Assembly (NCBI GenBank): GCA_021234535.1
Contig: CM037848.1
Span: 10,955,944-11,019,943 of the forward strand
DNA: 64,000 nucleotides
Direction of reading: 5' to 3'
Source of the DNA: Stichopus chloronotus
Taxonomy: Eukaryota > Echinodermata > Holothuroidea > Aspidochirotida > Stichopodidae
How positions within the stretch are numbered: position 1 is the stretch's first letter; each line of letters starts with the position of its first letter. Shown piece after piece: positions 12,600-26,000 of this stretch. Position numbers and translations under genes: made by a program. Below the pieces are notes generated by a model. It was not told where the DNA came from and did not search any database. It was given only the letters and a program-made list of their open reading frames with translations.

Positions 12600-15570
12600 C
12601 ATTTTAGGTCACCAAAATAAAGGTCATTTTGGGTTAAAGGCTTGTGGTGTATCAAGAAAAATAACTGCAGTTGATCTTATACTTGTCATGTGAATAATTC
12701 ATGTTTGTTGTAATGTAACCATGTAGCAAGGAATCACAAAGCCTTTTGGCTTTCTGGTTTTTTTCTCCGTTCAGTTTTAAGAGCATGTATGAGCAAGTTT
12801 CTTACATTTGGCTAATCAAAATAGTGGTTGGTCAAAAAAGGCTGCACAAGTGCACACTATATGGAACTACTGTACTAGGTTCATCTTCTTATTTCAGTGG
12901 TTCTTGTTGTCAATCCTGCGGCTCATGTGATCTTGTCCATCAAGATCTCGACATGGTTAGACGGCACACGCGTTTACAGCGTTCTGTAATGGATCCATGA
13001 CTACTAACACATTCTATGTTTGATTGGTGCACTGGAGAAGGTTATGATGTATGGCTGTATATACTCAGATGGAGAAATGTTGTCCCAGGACTAACACCTG
13101 CATTGACTTTTAAACCTTTACAGCAGTGCTCAGTAAATGGTGTCAAATGGAAAGCGAAACCTATATGCCTGTCGTATATCAAATCAAATTTGAAATGCGT
13201 GATGAAAAGAGTGTAAAGTCTCAGGTGATGCCATTTCGATGTTTTGTAAATGTCAGTTGTGATCTGCAACTGTTCTGAGTCTTTGATAAATGAAAATTTA
13301 TTGAGTAGTTGACAATATACCAGGGTCCTCATTGTGTAACGTTTCTGTCGTTTCTTTTCTGTATCTAATCAATTAATAAATCTCATATTGGATGTCATCT
13401 GTTGATGATCTGATGTACTCCCATATCTCATTTTATCGTCCTGATGTTCAACATACAAGGCTAGAACTGGGTAGCGTACATTTTGATCCAGGCACTAACA
13501 TCTGAAGATAAACAGTGAGCTAGGCACGAAGAGGTTTTTCGAATGTTTCGCATGTCTGGTTGAAGTTCGTCAATGTTGTACCAACGTCATAATTGGCCTT
13601 TAACTTGAGTATTGTTTGACTTATGGAAGGAACAGTAGACTAACAAATTTGTAACCAGGAGCAGATGCAGGCTGGCATCACATGAGCAGATGGTTTTAGT
13701 GTCATTTTGTTGCAACCTCAAGTCTTGTTGCACAAATGTATGTCTGCACAGTACAGTCAAAATCATCTCAAGGCTACCTACAGTGCTTGCTTAGTGCATT
13801 CGTGAAAAGTAAAACAAATGCACGTGCTACACTTCATAAGCAGCATTGAACCTTATTGATGTAGTTTTTTGTAGTCTGAATTTAAATAATTTTTTCCAAT
13901 CCTCGTTTATCTGTCTCAGCATAACAAATGCACCCTCATTTACTGTCCCAGGAGTACTTATAAAATTTAACCTTGCCTTTTGTGCCACCTGATCTAATAC
14001 TGGACTAACGCCTCCATTCAGTGCTGTCATCCTCTTAATTGGAATAGATTGAATGCTTCACAGAGTAATTATCTTCCTCGCATTTCAACACATCATTCCC
14101 TTTTTCCTCCCCCTCCCCCCCTCCCCGCCGCTTCCAATAAAAAAATGCTGATCAAGCACATCGAGATTAAAAGTCACTTTTCATGAAGGCAAACGTTAAA
14201 CAGGTTTCTACTGCATTGACTGTTCCATTTTGTGCTTACAATTCAGTGTACTTCAAAAGTCTGCATGTTATGCTGTAACAGATAGTGACAGTCTGGTTTC
14301 AGCCAAGCATTAGGGTGCTTTCAGTATACCAATTTACCCTTAATTTGTCTCCCATCCCCCCATTCTCCTCTCCATAACATTAAAACATGCACATTGTATC
14401 TAAAAAGCACAGAACTAGGTAATTCTACCAATTCTGCTCCTCCATCATTCTGTTCCACCATCTCAGCCAGTCCTATTTGACTTAGCACACTAATTCTTAA
14501 AAGTGATGTGGTCTCCAAAGCCTCATCATAATACAAGCTATCACCAGGTAGTTGCTATTTTGGAAATTTAGCAACTCCATGCTACCACACTGTGGAAAGC
14601 TGACACAATTTGGTTATTTCATGGCACTGTCAGTTGAATGTGCTATACTGCAGGTGGTGCGATTTTGAGCTAGAGTTCAGTGGAACAACTGTTCAACGTT
14701 TTCCAAATTGGGTAAAGAGGAACCAAACAAATTTTGCTTTTTCAGCCAAAAAAGGCCATAAAATCATCGAAATAATATCAATTGACACCACTCTCGCACC
14801 ACATACACTTCAAGTCACCCGCCTAAATTCAGACTCTGAGAAAATCTTGTTTTGTAAAATAGAAAAAAAAATTTTGCCAAATGGTCTGTATTGAGGGAGG
14901 CTTTTCCCAGCGAGTCAACCTGTGCGAAGAAATTCACAATTGCTAAATTTAGGGTATGCCACCCATACTTATAACAGTTTGATCCATTCTAAATTTACAT
15001 AGATACTTGCAGACAACCTCTCATCACCTGTTTTGTGCTGCCAAGGTTAATAGCAGAATAAAAGTGCAGTCTGAGCTCTATTAACTTCACTTCAGCTTCG
15101 TCTCAAACACCAATTATGCACCAAACGTGTACATGACGGATTAAATTGACGACAGAACTGGTTTAGAAGCCATCGCTTCTGAGTATACAGTTCTGTGAAA
15201 GTCACTTGCTCCTAATTGAACCATTGTATGTTTTATGCTATCATCAGCAACCTATGCCCTGCAGAACCATTGTGTCAAACAGGGAGAGAATTGCCGATGT
15301 GTCACTTTTGAAGTAGAGTCTTGGTGTATTGTGAACAAAACATTTACTTGTGAGGTTCCTCTTTTGTTTCCTTTTTAAATTGTTCTTTGAATATTTTAAA
15401 TGTGTGGAATGCAAGTCAAACGAGACCTAAAAAAAATTTGATCTGCAAAAGAAAATGCTTGTGTAAATTGTAGGTATCTAACAAAGTCTTTACATTTGAG
15501 AACAATCCCCAAAACAGCATCTTTGGGGATAGTTTCTTATCTTGTTTTCGTCTCAAAGCTTTGGTGCATA
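12600..15570. other. No gene recognised
   Basis: Unique-looking AT-rich sequence with a C-rich patch near 14110-14130. Open frames are short and show no family resemblance. Confidence 0.45.
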
Positions 15571-15577
15571 AAATTTC

Positions 15578-15748
15578 ACATCGTAGACATATGCTTACTC
15601 AAGGGCGAGCCTAGGCTTAGAGGGTGCGGTATCAGAATAGATGTTGATCACACTTTTAGCTAGGTGAAACTTAATGCATGAGTAAGCAAGGGGTAAGTAT
15701 TAGCTTCTGATGAGTGCCCACACCAGTGAGTTGTGGGGAATCTACATG
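15578..15748 (+). repeat. Foldback repeat family A, two-ended copy with internal deletion
   Basis: Begins tcgtagacatatgcttactc and ends ttgtggggaatctacatg. The middle includes gcctaggcttagagggtgcg and gcatgagtaagcaagggg. A family B segment follows about 30-50 bp later, the same order as at 22568-22925. Confidence 0.65.
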
Positions 15749-15764
15749 AATACTACAAGGAATG

Positions 15765-15840
15765 TTTACTTCACCGTCATTTGCTTGTCACAACATAACA
15801 ACTGCACTCCCGTCTACCAGACCAGAAGTGCCGGTATCCA
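15765..15840 (+). repeat. Repeat family B segment next to family A
   Basis: cataacaactgcactcccgt and then ccagaccagaagtgccgg match the family B interior. Confidence 0.45.
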
Positions 15841-16727
15841 GAAGAAGTAAAAACACCAGTCTCCGAGATCATCCGGTCCAATACCAGACTAGTTCCTCCT
15901 CCCCGTACATACTAGGACTCTCTCAGTATCAGGAATGTTTAATATTCAGCTGTGTACACTTAACACTTTAGATAAAGGTCTACAATTCAGTGGCCAGCGC
16001 AGCACCATCAGTGGTAATGCTTGTGTTCATGGTGTAGACTGCCGCACATTTGAGATGACCTACAGTACCATACCCCTTTAATCGTACAGGTATACTGGCT
16101 TCTCCAGCATATCTTTTCCAGTGTATCCATTCTACCTGAGAATTAATTAATGTAGGTTATCGCTGCCTCGGGTGAAACAGGTCTTTGTAACGTTACTTCC
16201 GTCGATTAAACCTTTTTCTTTCCTTTTTTTCGTGATTTTGTTGAGTAACAGCTTGGAGTAGATCTGTATGTATTAGTCGGTGCACAGTATTAGCTGCTTG
16301 AAGTTTCCTCGGAGCGTCTTTCATTTTCTGCTTGATTAACTCCTTCGACTAGTTCGAATCCTTAAACCGCCATGGCTGTCGTCGCCGCCTTATGTTTCAT
16401 GCAGGCTTTGGTCATGTTAAGCTTTGTGGGTGATCACCGTCACAAAGTTGATCACATCTGCAGATCTCAGTCCGGTCACCATCGACATGGAGGTGATTTG
16501 CATACATACCGATCAATGGGATGCCAGAAACCTACATTTACTTGCATAATTATCAGTCGATCTGTGTACCTGAAGTTTTATGTAGTTTTCTACAGTGACA
16601 TACTGTTTGACTCTGTTAACTTTAAGTCTTTAGCCATTGGAGGATTTTACTTCATCATCAAAAAATTTGTATAGGCGCTATTGAGTTAGTTTCAAAACTT
16701 AAAGTTTTTTTTTTGCAGTGATTAGTA

Positions 16728-17080
16728 TTAACAAGGAATTATTGAGGGCACATGTATTGTGAAAATCATACCAATTGCAGCTGCATTGTAGTTAGGCATA
16801 GATTTTCCTGTGCATGTGTCACAAGAGACGATTCTGCTTAAATTATCATTTGGCTTAAAAATTCTAGTCGCAGGGCCAGTTACAAGTCTGTTAGTACTAG
16901 GGGTCAGGATTAGGTCTGGGCTTAACGTGGAAGAGGAAGACCGTGCAGTTGGATGTAGGAGCATGGATACACCCAACAAGTCTGCTGTGCCGATGACAGC
17001 GTACCTCACATCTGTGGTAGATCATGGGAGATACCTCAATTTGCCCAGAGAGACCGCACTTATCATTGTTGTACAGTAGT
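16728..17080. other. Block open on both strands, unidentified
   Basis: About 350 bp that reads without stop in one frame on each strand (about 90 residues each) and is less AT-rich than its surroundings. The minus-strand reading is the more protein-like (Ser/Thr/Pro-rich, containing a CDTCTG motif). It may be a repeat or decayed coding sequence; I do not recognise it. Confidence 0.3.
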
Positions 17081-17089
17081 CAGTTGCAT

Positions 17090-19800
17090 GAGTTTAGGGT
17101 TTTAGGTTTAAGATGTCGGTGAGCAAATTGATTGTAACATGTCTGTTTCTGGAAGCACTGTCATATGATGTGAAATTAGCCAGAGGAAAATTAGAGTGTC
17201 AAAGAGGCCTTTGGAATTCTGCCACTTTGGAGAATGAGCTGATTCTCTTCAGTTAAGGCACGGCGTAGTTATCATAAACGCTTGTAGTAAACATCACCAG
17301 TTCCTGTGTGTACAATTGACTTCATATTTCTTGTTGGAATATCTTTACGTATTCTCTGAGCTCAGTAAATGGATATTTTCTTTTAGTAAATGGGTACTAG
17401 ATTACCTCATGTATAAAGCCAACCTCAAACTGACTTGAAGAGACGCCTCCTGATTCTCTTCAGTGAAGGCTATTCGGTCTATTCATTTTCCTTCTGATGT
17501 CTTTTCACCTGAGTGTGAGGTAGGCCTCACATGAAGTCTTTCCCAATAAATGCCCATGCAGACAATACAGCTCTGTATTTTCAAGCTTGCAGCTGTACAT
17601 TGAATGTAAACCATCATTGAGTGTTATGGAGCACCACTGATTCTGATGTAATCATTTTCAAAAGGAGTTTAGTACATTCTACGGTGTGCGTAATGTTCAG
17701 CAAATCTCCTTCGTTTCCCTTCAATGATTGCTTCTTCCTCACCCACTGACGGAGACTACTTCCACGTAGTCTAAATTAAGGTGATTGCGATAAGTAAAAA
17801 CATTTCAAATTTCACGTTCAGAAGTCTGGTATGCATGGCTTTTAATTTGCATCATTCAGACAATTTGGGAAAATGAATAGGTTTCAGATGGTTAATTCTG
17901 CCATATAATTTCAAATTACTTTAATATAAAGTGTAAAATACAGTAATGTAGTGGGTGACGATTTTGTTCAAATCAGTGGTGTGCTTCTTGAACAAGGCAA
18001 TGGTTAGTATGCTAATTTGAATATTCATTTAGTCAAAACAACTCAGGATCACTGATGCTGCTATGATGTGCTCAGTTTGTAGGTTATTTGTAAATACAGT
18101 GATTCCTTTCACCAAATACTACAATTCCTGATACTGACCAAGAAGCGACGACTTGAGTCGTATGTTTCGATACACCAGTGAGACCTGTGCTGTTGCATAT
18201 TCATCATGTAGGCGCTAACCGTTAATTTTCAAATATGATTTCTGTTTTTTTTTTTTACTGTTTTTATGCCAGTCCTGTTGTTATTCAAATTAGTTATATA
18301 CAGTCATTTTCATTCATTGAAAGATGTAGTCTGTCCATATACAACTTTGCATATTAAAACTAAAGGAAAAGTTAAGATCGAGCACAATCTTATCCTTCAG
18401 GTTCTTCAGAAGACACATAATCGCTTTAAGGTCCCCTCTCATTCCAGTTTGTTCTCGGCGAAGCAATTTATCATGACAGATGTGTGAGATTAGTGAAAAC
18501 CGAGATTTGTCCCGTGTGTTGTGAGACAGTTACGGCTTCAAATCTTGGATGAGACTCTGACCCACTTTCATTTATAGACTGATTGCTGAATTCCTAGGGG
18601 ATGTCCTATCCTCACACCAAAGTGTGTGATATGTTTGTCCGATGAGAATTTATCTCTTCAAGACCCATCGTCTGGATCAAAAGGAAATATCGTCCATAGT
18701 GAAGGCTGCCACGCTGAAGACATTTACTTTGTTACTCACTTACCTGTCTCTGCACAACTAAAGCACATCCCACATGTGAAATAGAAATAAGGACGACCTT
18801 CAGCAACCAGCTCTTTGGATGGGGTTTTTGGAAAATTAGGCACTAGTCCACTTTTAGAAAGGGCGAAAGACAGAGGCAGTGTGAAAGATCACCAGCTGAT
18901 TCTAGCATGGCAGTGAGATGTGCAGTAGTTGGGTGGAGGCAAATAAGTCTGCCACTCCTGGATACAGACCAAGACTAGGAGAATTTTGAAATTATCATCG
19001 GTAGCATTAATGCAGTGTACTAAAAGTCTTCTAGTCCTCCCTCCTTTACTTCTTTGACTTCCCTCTCACTTACCTGTCTCCACACAACTTCCACATGTCA
19101 TTACAGTGCTGATGGTAACTAGGTAACCTTTAACACTGACATGACTATCTCCCCAGTGAGTAACCTTGAATAGTGCCTGCCACTATAATTACCATTACTC
19201 TTTTACAAAACTCACTATCTTCCTCCCTAACTTTTGAGGATTTTCAATAACTTTCTCATCACAAAGATTCTGCAATTATGTATCCTTTCTGTCAGGGAAA
19301 ATTTTGAAGGCTTTCCTGAAAGGCCACAGTTCTACAGTGTACTGACAGCTGACCCCACATGGACACTGTGGGCTGAACAGGTCCTTTGGCCTATCACAAT
19401 AATAAAATTTTAATCTGCACTGCTCTCCATACACAAGTTGTGTCACATCTTTAAAGAAATGATAGCATTTCCTGGAGAGTCTGCACAAAAATTGTAAAGG
19501 ATTCTATTATTATACTCCCTGAGAAAAGAAAATGGGTAGTAATTGTTATGTTACTATAGAAGCACAACAGCTTAAGAATGTATTCATTTTACTTGGAAGT
19601 GTAAAATATGTTGACAGTCCATCCAAGCTATTATTTATTTTTATTGTTTTATTTCCAAGCTACACCTACTCATTAATACTTCCACCAATTTTCCCAAGAA
19701 AAGAACTTACATTTTAAAACTATTTGCAGTGTATAGTAGGCAAAATCTGCCAACCTGACACAAATATGTGCTCAAAAAGGTATTGTTATTCATTCTCTCT
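17090..19800. other. No gene recognised; short repeat fragments
   Basis: Contains family B ends near 18738 and 19070 (cacttacctgtctc). A Cys-rich minus-strand open frame at 19276-19488 matches nothing I know. Confidence 0.4.
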
Positions 19801-19813
19801 CTTAGGAAACCAC

Positions 19814-19935
19814 GTAGTAATTTTGGATCCAGGGAGTAATTTTGGATCCAGGTAGTAATTTTGGATCCGGTACGGGTTACCCAGGTTACCTGCGGAAACC
19901 CTATTTTCATAGCGACTAATGTTTCTCGTCTCTCC
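19814..19935 (+). repeat. Three tandem 20-bp copies of a GGATCC motif plus GGTTACCC tail
   Basis: agtaattttggatccagg is repeated three times (19814-19870), followed by ggtacgggttacccaggt. Related text occurs at 21139-21215 and 52511-52612. The block ends just before the pyrimidine tract of the exon 1 acceptor. Confidence 0.7.
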
Positions 19936-19955
19936 ATTTTGTCTCTTCCCAGAAA

Positions 19956-20031
19956 ATGAGCGGAGATGACGTCATCATTGACCATGGAAGTTACAACTGC
20001 ATGCATGAAGCAGATGAAGATGACATCGCTG
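19956..20031 (+). CDS. SLC4A10-like: SLC4 gene exon 1 (first coding exon recognised), residues 1-25
   Basis: Encodes a short acidic N-terminus beginning [11 protein letters not shown] and ending EDDIA, with one leftover base. It aligns in pattern with the vertebrate exon carrying DEEAVVD, which lies just before the conserved HRxVYxGxHxP stretch. Donor is G|gtaatt. The ATG has A at -3 (aaaATGa), a fair context. However, a classic pyrimidine tract plus AG ends at 19952, so the exon really begins at 19953 (AAA ATG). Either the upstream exon is 5' UTR, or it adds in-frame residues ending at a codon boundary. No upstream coding exon could be identified. Confidence 0.82.
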
Positions 20032-23000
20032 GTAATTTTATCGTACTTCTTCGACGAATTCCCACTTATGTGTTTTGTTCCTCATGATCAAAATTTTGGT
20101 CAAAAGTCAGTAAAAATGCTGTAAAACTGAGGACACACATGTTCTTATATTTTGCGCTTTTGTGACTTCTTGGTGCTTTGCTCGTATTCTAGAGGTAGAG
20201 GTCAAATGTCAGTCACACGGCATGGTAGAGGAAAGCGTAAATTACGGCACGTGATGTTTCACGACGCTCATACAGCGGCATGCATCAGTCACTGTGGGAT
20301 GCACACTGTAGGGAAATGTAAATCCACCCGTCCTTGCGGATGTTTCTTGTCAAACAAAAGAGGAATACTCCTGAGAAAAGATGTTTTGAAGAAAAGCACG
20401 GTTTTTGAAAATCTTCACAGGGTAAAGTTCTGATAATAAACAAAAAGACGGCACAGGCAGAAAATTACTGTACATTGCAGTTATTTTGTACAATCTGGAC
20501 ATTTGCGTTATATACCGTTTATGCTTCATAGTGTGCAGTATGGGGATATTCTATTGATGTCCCATGTTAGCACATGATTGAGGAACGAGACTGTCCCTTG
20601 ACCAGTGAGCAGATGGGTGGCAGGCAGAGACAGATGTGGGAGATGGGGAAAACATTAGGTGATAACAGTGTCACATTCAAGCATTTCTTGAATGCTAAAT
20701 TTCATGTAAGAATTTTGTCTGTGAAACAGACGGGAAGATCAGCTGTGGTTTGTCAGCTATATGATGCCGTCGGTCTGCAGCCTAATCCACATCTGCTTGA
20801 GTTCGATGCTTACAAATTTTGACAGTGTTTTCATCGATTCCTGAAATCAAAACCGGATTTAATTTGTAATTTGCACCTGTCGGGTCAATGGTTACCAGAT
20901 TTAAATATGAAACCTATCGTTGACATGGCGTTTGGACAGTACCTCACAACATAGTGGGTGTGGAGGAGTCTTACCAGCATTATATGTGCCTCTTGCCTTC
21001 ATACCAGATCTTTTCAAATAGGACTGATACGTAGTGCTTCACAGTCACGTTAGGTAAACATGTTAATATATATATCAGATATGACACAGAACGTCCGTGA
21101 CCGACAAGAAGTGTAGTTGTTCTCGTTATGAAGGAACCAGGTCAGTAATTTTGGAAGTGGGTAATAAATGTCACATGGGTGCCTGGGCTACCCAGATTAC
21201 TTGTGAAAAACGCTGTTTTGCACCCAGCATTGCTCGCCGTGACACTTCATTCATTACTGGCATCGCGGGCAGCGCGTCCCATCCACTCAGTAAAAAGTCT
21301 CCCAGCCCCTCGGATAATTTTGGATACAGTGTAATCATGCCTGGTAATGAATCATGTCTTACATGTATGTAGTTCTTATCCGAAGCCAGACATTCATTTG
21401 TGATTTAGCTTCTTGCGGGAGGTAAGACGACTCTTAAAACAAACTTCTCTGCTGTTGTTGACGGTTTTGGTCTCCCGTTATACTCATCTCAAGTCACTGC
21501 CTCCTCCAGCTTCTCGTTGATGGATGCATCGAGGATATTATCATAAGATGCAGTTTCTTCACCGAGGAGTTCTGATCGAGTAGCCTCGGCAACGTCGTTG
21601 ACGTCTCTCTCTGCTCCCCAAGGCTCATCCCTTTGACCGTATATGTGCCTTTCACCGAGAGAAAAAAATCAATCCCTCGTAATACTTTTTGTTGCCTCGG
21701 GCAGGTTTATATTCATTGCAGTATTTTTGATGAATATTCAGTGAGTTACTGTAGCATGGATTTATGGATCAGTAAAATGATTTGAAAGGAAAGAAGAGCT
21801 CTCATGGGGTGCTCTCATGGGGGGTGTATATTTGTGATATTGTGTGCTGTGCATCGACTCTCGTTGTACATGTAGCGATAACAAATCATGAAATTGGAAA
21901 ATTATATCGAATTTTTTTGTCGCTCTAAATAATTCATCAGAGGTTCAAACAAAATTTGATGCACTTGCTCTTGAAAATTTGAGAAGAAAACTAATTTCTT
22001 CCATGAATGTAAGTATTTATTCCATCACCACTGTAAGCAAGATGTATGTTACTCCACAATGTGCAAATATCAAGTTCTTTAGAGCATATTGTCTAATGTT
22101 AGAAATGTTACTTGTAGCTTATAACATGACCTGCTATTGTTCAATTCCTGCTGAAGCTGTTTAAGGTCACAAACCAATTTCGATTAATTGATTCCAACTT
22201 GATTAGTTCATGAAAAGTTTGTCGAAGTTTGTGTTAAAAGTCAGAGATGATAGCATTAAATTTGAGTTGTGTGCATTTTGGCTAACCGAACTCAGTGGGA
22301 TCAATTGACACAGGTCTGTAAACTTGAAAATATTTCATAACCATCCAAGGCATGCTGCACAAAGTAAAAATTCAAACACAAATCACCAAAAGGAGTGAGA
22401 ACGAATTTTCAAGAATTATTACTGCTAGGAAATGAATGAAAATAGAAACAAAACACAAGAATGCTCAAGGTCTGGAGGTTCAGAATGCCTTTGCGAGAGG
22501 CAAAACACAAGACGACAGTACAGTAGAAACAAGTCGTCGGCAACTCCAGTGAAAGGCAAAAGAAGACGGGCTAGGCCTTAAAGGGCGCTGTCCTAGAATC
22601 AGTTTGCAGGACATTTAGAGCAAGGCCAAATGTATGCGTTAGTGAAGCAAGGGGTAAGAATAGCACTGGTGAATACCCACACCAATGAGTTGTGGGGAAT
22701 TTCATGCATACTTGAGATATTTAAAAGTGATTACTATTTTTACCCCGCACCTACCTGTCTCAACCTCTTCACTCCTGGCATATAAAGATGACAAAATGTG
22801 AAATACATGCTAATCCAGTACTAGACTGGATGGCAATAGATGCGGTGTAAAGGTTTAGCAGTACTCTTGGCAGGGTAATGGGAGTACAGTTGTTGTGTTG
22901 AGACAGGTAAGTAATACATGAAGCAGACAACCAAAGTGGGTGGGTTTTTAGATTGTTCTGTTTTTGTAAAACTGTTTTGTAAAGCTTTGACTTCAAGCAC

Positions 23001-26000
23001 ATTCTATACATTACTAAATAGATGACAATGTTTTCTGTCTGAGTGAGTCCTGATATGACAGCACAAGTGTAAATGTTAGTCACCTTTTGTACTCATGCTG
23101 AGCATTAACTCAGTGTTTTTAGTTACAAGCATGATCAATAACAGAACATTGTACATTTAATGCTGTTACCACCTTGTCTTTTTGATTCCTAAGACAGTGC
23201 CTGTGTCCTGGTGTAAGATCAGACAGGTCAAAACTGCATTGTTCCTGGTGGGAAGCCATCTAAGTTAATATGTTATTCCCAATGCCCCATTGGCATCTAG
23301 AAGGCATCTACAGTATTGTACATTAGTGTACAGGGAGGCATTGTTTGCATTGTAGCAAGGAATCTCATCTTTGTATATTGTTTTGTTAACAAAATAGCTC
23401 ATCTCAATGCATGTAGATGTGGCAATGTGCAATGGTTCGTTACAAAATTGCTGCACAAATATCAGTAGTCTTGTACAAGATGGACAACAACAAAACGGAC
23501 CTCTCTGCTGAATCACATATACCTGCTGTTATTGTAGGTACCAGTCGTAGTTCTCGAAAATGTTGTGCGACAGTATTCGTAAGTACTAGTGCAGTTATGG
23601 TCCAACTTTTCGTTATAAATAGGATGATGCATCGTGTGAAATGTTAATGGAGAGGCGTCACGACACTTTACTACAAGGCGACAAAATGGCAACACGTAAT
23701 TTTCATGAAAGGAGGCTTAATTCGCAAACCACCAACCGTGATGATCCCTTTAGTAAATGTTTGGGTTTTTCTCTCGCAAGTATCCATCTGCTGTGCCGAC
23801 ATCATGTTGTGATGGCTGAGAGGGACTCGCAAGAGTGACGGCTGTAGAGTAATTGCTAGGTATTTCAGTTATGTGGAAATGTCATTGATATTTGCAGTGT
23901 CCGTTGCTCGAGACTCCCGACGTTAAACCAGTGTGCAGTTACACTGAGTTGTTTTATCTGATTGATTTTTCCAGAATTCATCAACTTGTGTTACATTGTA
24001 AGAATTCCTCTAATTGTCCTCTCTTCGATTTGCATGGTTTTAATCTTGCTTCTGTTTGAGATAAAAAGGCATGTAGTTACAATATCTCTACAATGTACTT
24101 TGCTAATTTTTGTAATCTCTACGGCTATGTTTCTTTAGGGTCACTACTAAAGTTAAGTTTGTCTCTACACAAACATCTGTTTGCCCTCTGGTAGAGTTAG
24201 ATTTATAGCAAAAGTGGCGAGTTGAGAGTAATATCTGCCTCTAGATGCCGCTGGCCGACCTGTTATTCTGTAGACAATTACTCGCGCAGCTTCATTTGCG
24301 ATTACTGCGAGCACCAGACTATAGTGAAGACCATTTGCTGTTCATTCATCGATAGAGGTACTTTGTGGGTTAACCACATGGTACAGAAAATCTTGCAGCA
24401 TAGGAGTTTAGACTTAAAGTTAATCTTTGAACTGGAAAAAAGAGGATTATATACATACTTTATAGCTGCAGTGAAGTATCGCAGAGTGGTTTAGACAGGG
24501 TTCCCACAGCCTGGAAGAGTCATAGTTCAAAAGTTATGAAATTTTATTGAAACTTTCCAGGTCTGGAGAATGTCACGAAGTTTTGTGAAAAGAATAAGTT
24601 ATCATAAAGTCTCAAAATTTAGAACAGACTGCCAATTTGTGACTATGAGTCAGAAAAGTTACTTTCTACTGCAATCATTGCACCATTATTCATCGATTAG
24701 ATCCTTGTGTATGAAGTAGTCAAGAAAAGTCATGAAATTTTATTTTCCTTGAGGTGCAGGATCCCCCACTACATTTGCAGAGAAATGACCACAAGTCAGT
24801 AAGAAATTCATGAATCGTGTGATAATTTGGCCAGAAAAACTGCTTTTGGTTTGACGTCCAGCTCTTGGAAGTCAAGAATCACAGTTAGATTTGAGCATGA
24901 TTTACCAAACTCCCAAAGGATTCTCTTGATTTTTATCAGCACAAACTGTCATGTGTTGACACAGGCACATGTAATATCATACCCTGGGGGTGAGGTGCTA
25001 CAACACTCGTTCATCTGGCCTAGATCTACATTTGACCCTCCCTTTTCCCTAATACAACCAGGAAGCTGCCGCCGATGGTGCCATTTCAGGAATAAAATCT
25101 TTTAAATCGACTGTTCTCAAAAGATCATGTGTAGAATTGTTTTTGATGTATTTTGATGTATTTGTATACTGTTCTTGTTAACTTCTCAGACTTTTGCTGT
25201 TTGGTATTATATTTCACTGCCTGATGAAGAACATGTGAGTCTTCGTAAACATCTGTGTTATTAAACATGAATTTGGAGATCCTCTTTGTTTAAAATTGCT
25301 CCTTTGCATGGTTCGACAAGTGTAAAAATCTATCAAAGCGAAAACATTTTTTGATCTGTACTTTCAGTCAATCTGTTGTGATTGTTTATTGTTTTTTTTT
25401 TTTTCCTTTCTCTGGTGCAGGTCACAGGGCAGTCTATGTGGGCATTCATATGCCCTTGAAGAACAAGTCGCATGGCCATAGGCACCGTCATCACAAGCAT
25501 CGTCATCATAGGAGCAAGGAGAACAACTCGGAACACGACAGCAGCCACGGGGACTCACATACCCCTCTCCTCTCTGCTGAGAAAAATAAAGATAGGAGAC
25601 CATCAGGTAAGGTATAAACTTAATACAGTGCTACTGCTACGGTGGTATAAAGTATGCAGAAGGTACACTTCCTTGATGTGATTTTTTAGTTACTTCCATT
25701 AGCTTGTTAACTTTGTCTCTTTTTTGTGTGTGTACATGCCTGGTTCTTTATCTTTTTGGGTTGATTTGGGGAATGGGTTAAAGGGAGGGGGTATTTGAAA
25801 CTGGTATGAACAGCGATGTAAAATCAAAACAGGGCCCAAGCGCCCTTCAGTATGCACTGGCTGACCAATTAGCAAGAGCAGGCATTTCCCTTTTGCAGCA
25901 CAGTAAAGTCTGGCCCTCTTAGCCCATAATTTGCTTTCTAGCATAGTCACACACTAGGGGCTCCTTTTTTGGTGGGGGGTCGATACCCTGTCTAGACTTA

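Larger units (their letters stand above)
20032..25420 (+). other. SLC4 intron 1 (5.4 kb)
   Basis: GT-AG intron between exons 1 and 2. It holds a GGATCC-type repeat relative (21139), an acidic minus-strand coding-like fragment (21489-21672), a family A plus B pair (22568-22925) and a common dispersed repeat (24499-24770). No other exon of the gene was recognised. Confidence 0.85.

Noticed and set aside
16345..16365. tRNA B-box-like gttcgaatcc
   Set aside because: No matching T-stem, D-arm or acceptor stem around it.
19276..19488. Cys-rich minus-strand frame (70 residues)
   Set aside because: Cysteine spacing fits no zinc-finger or toxin family I recognise, and it is flanked by repeat fragments.
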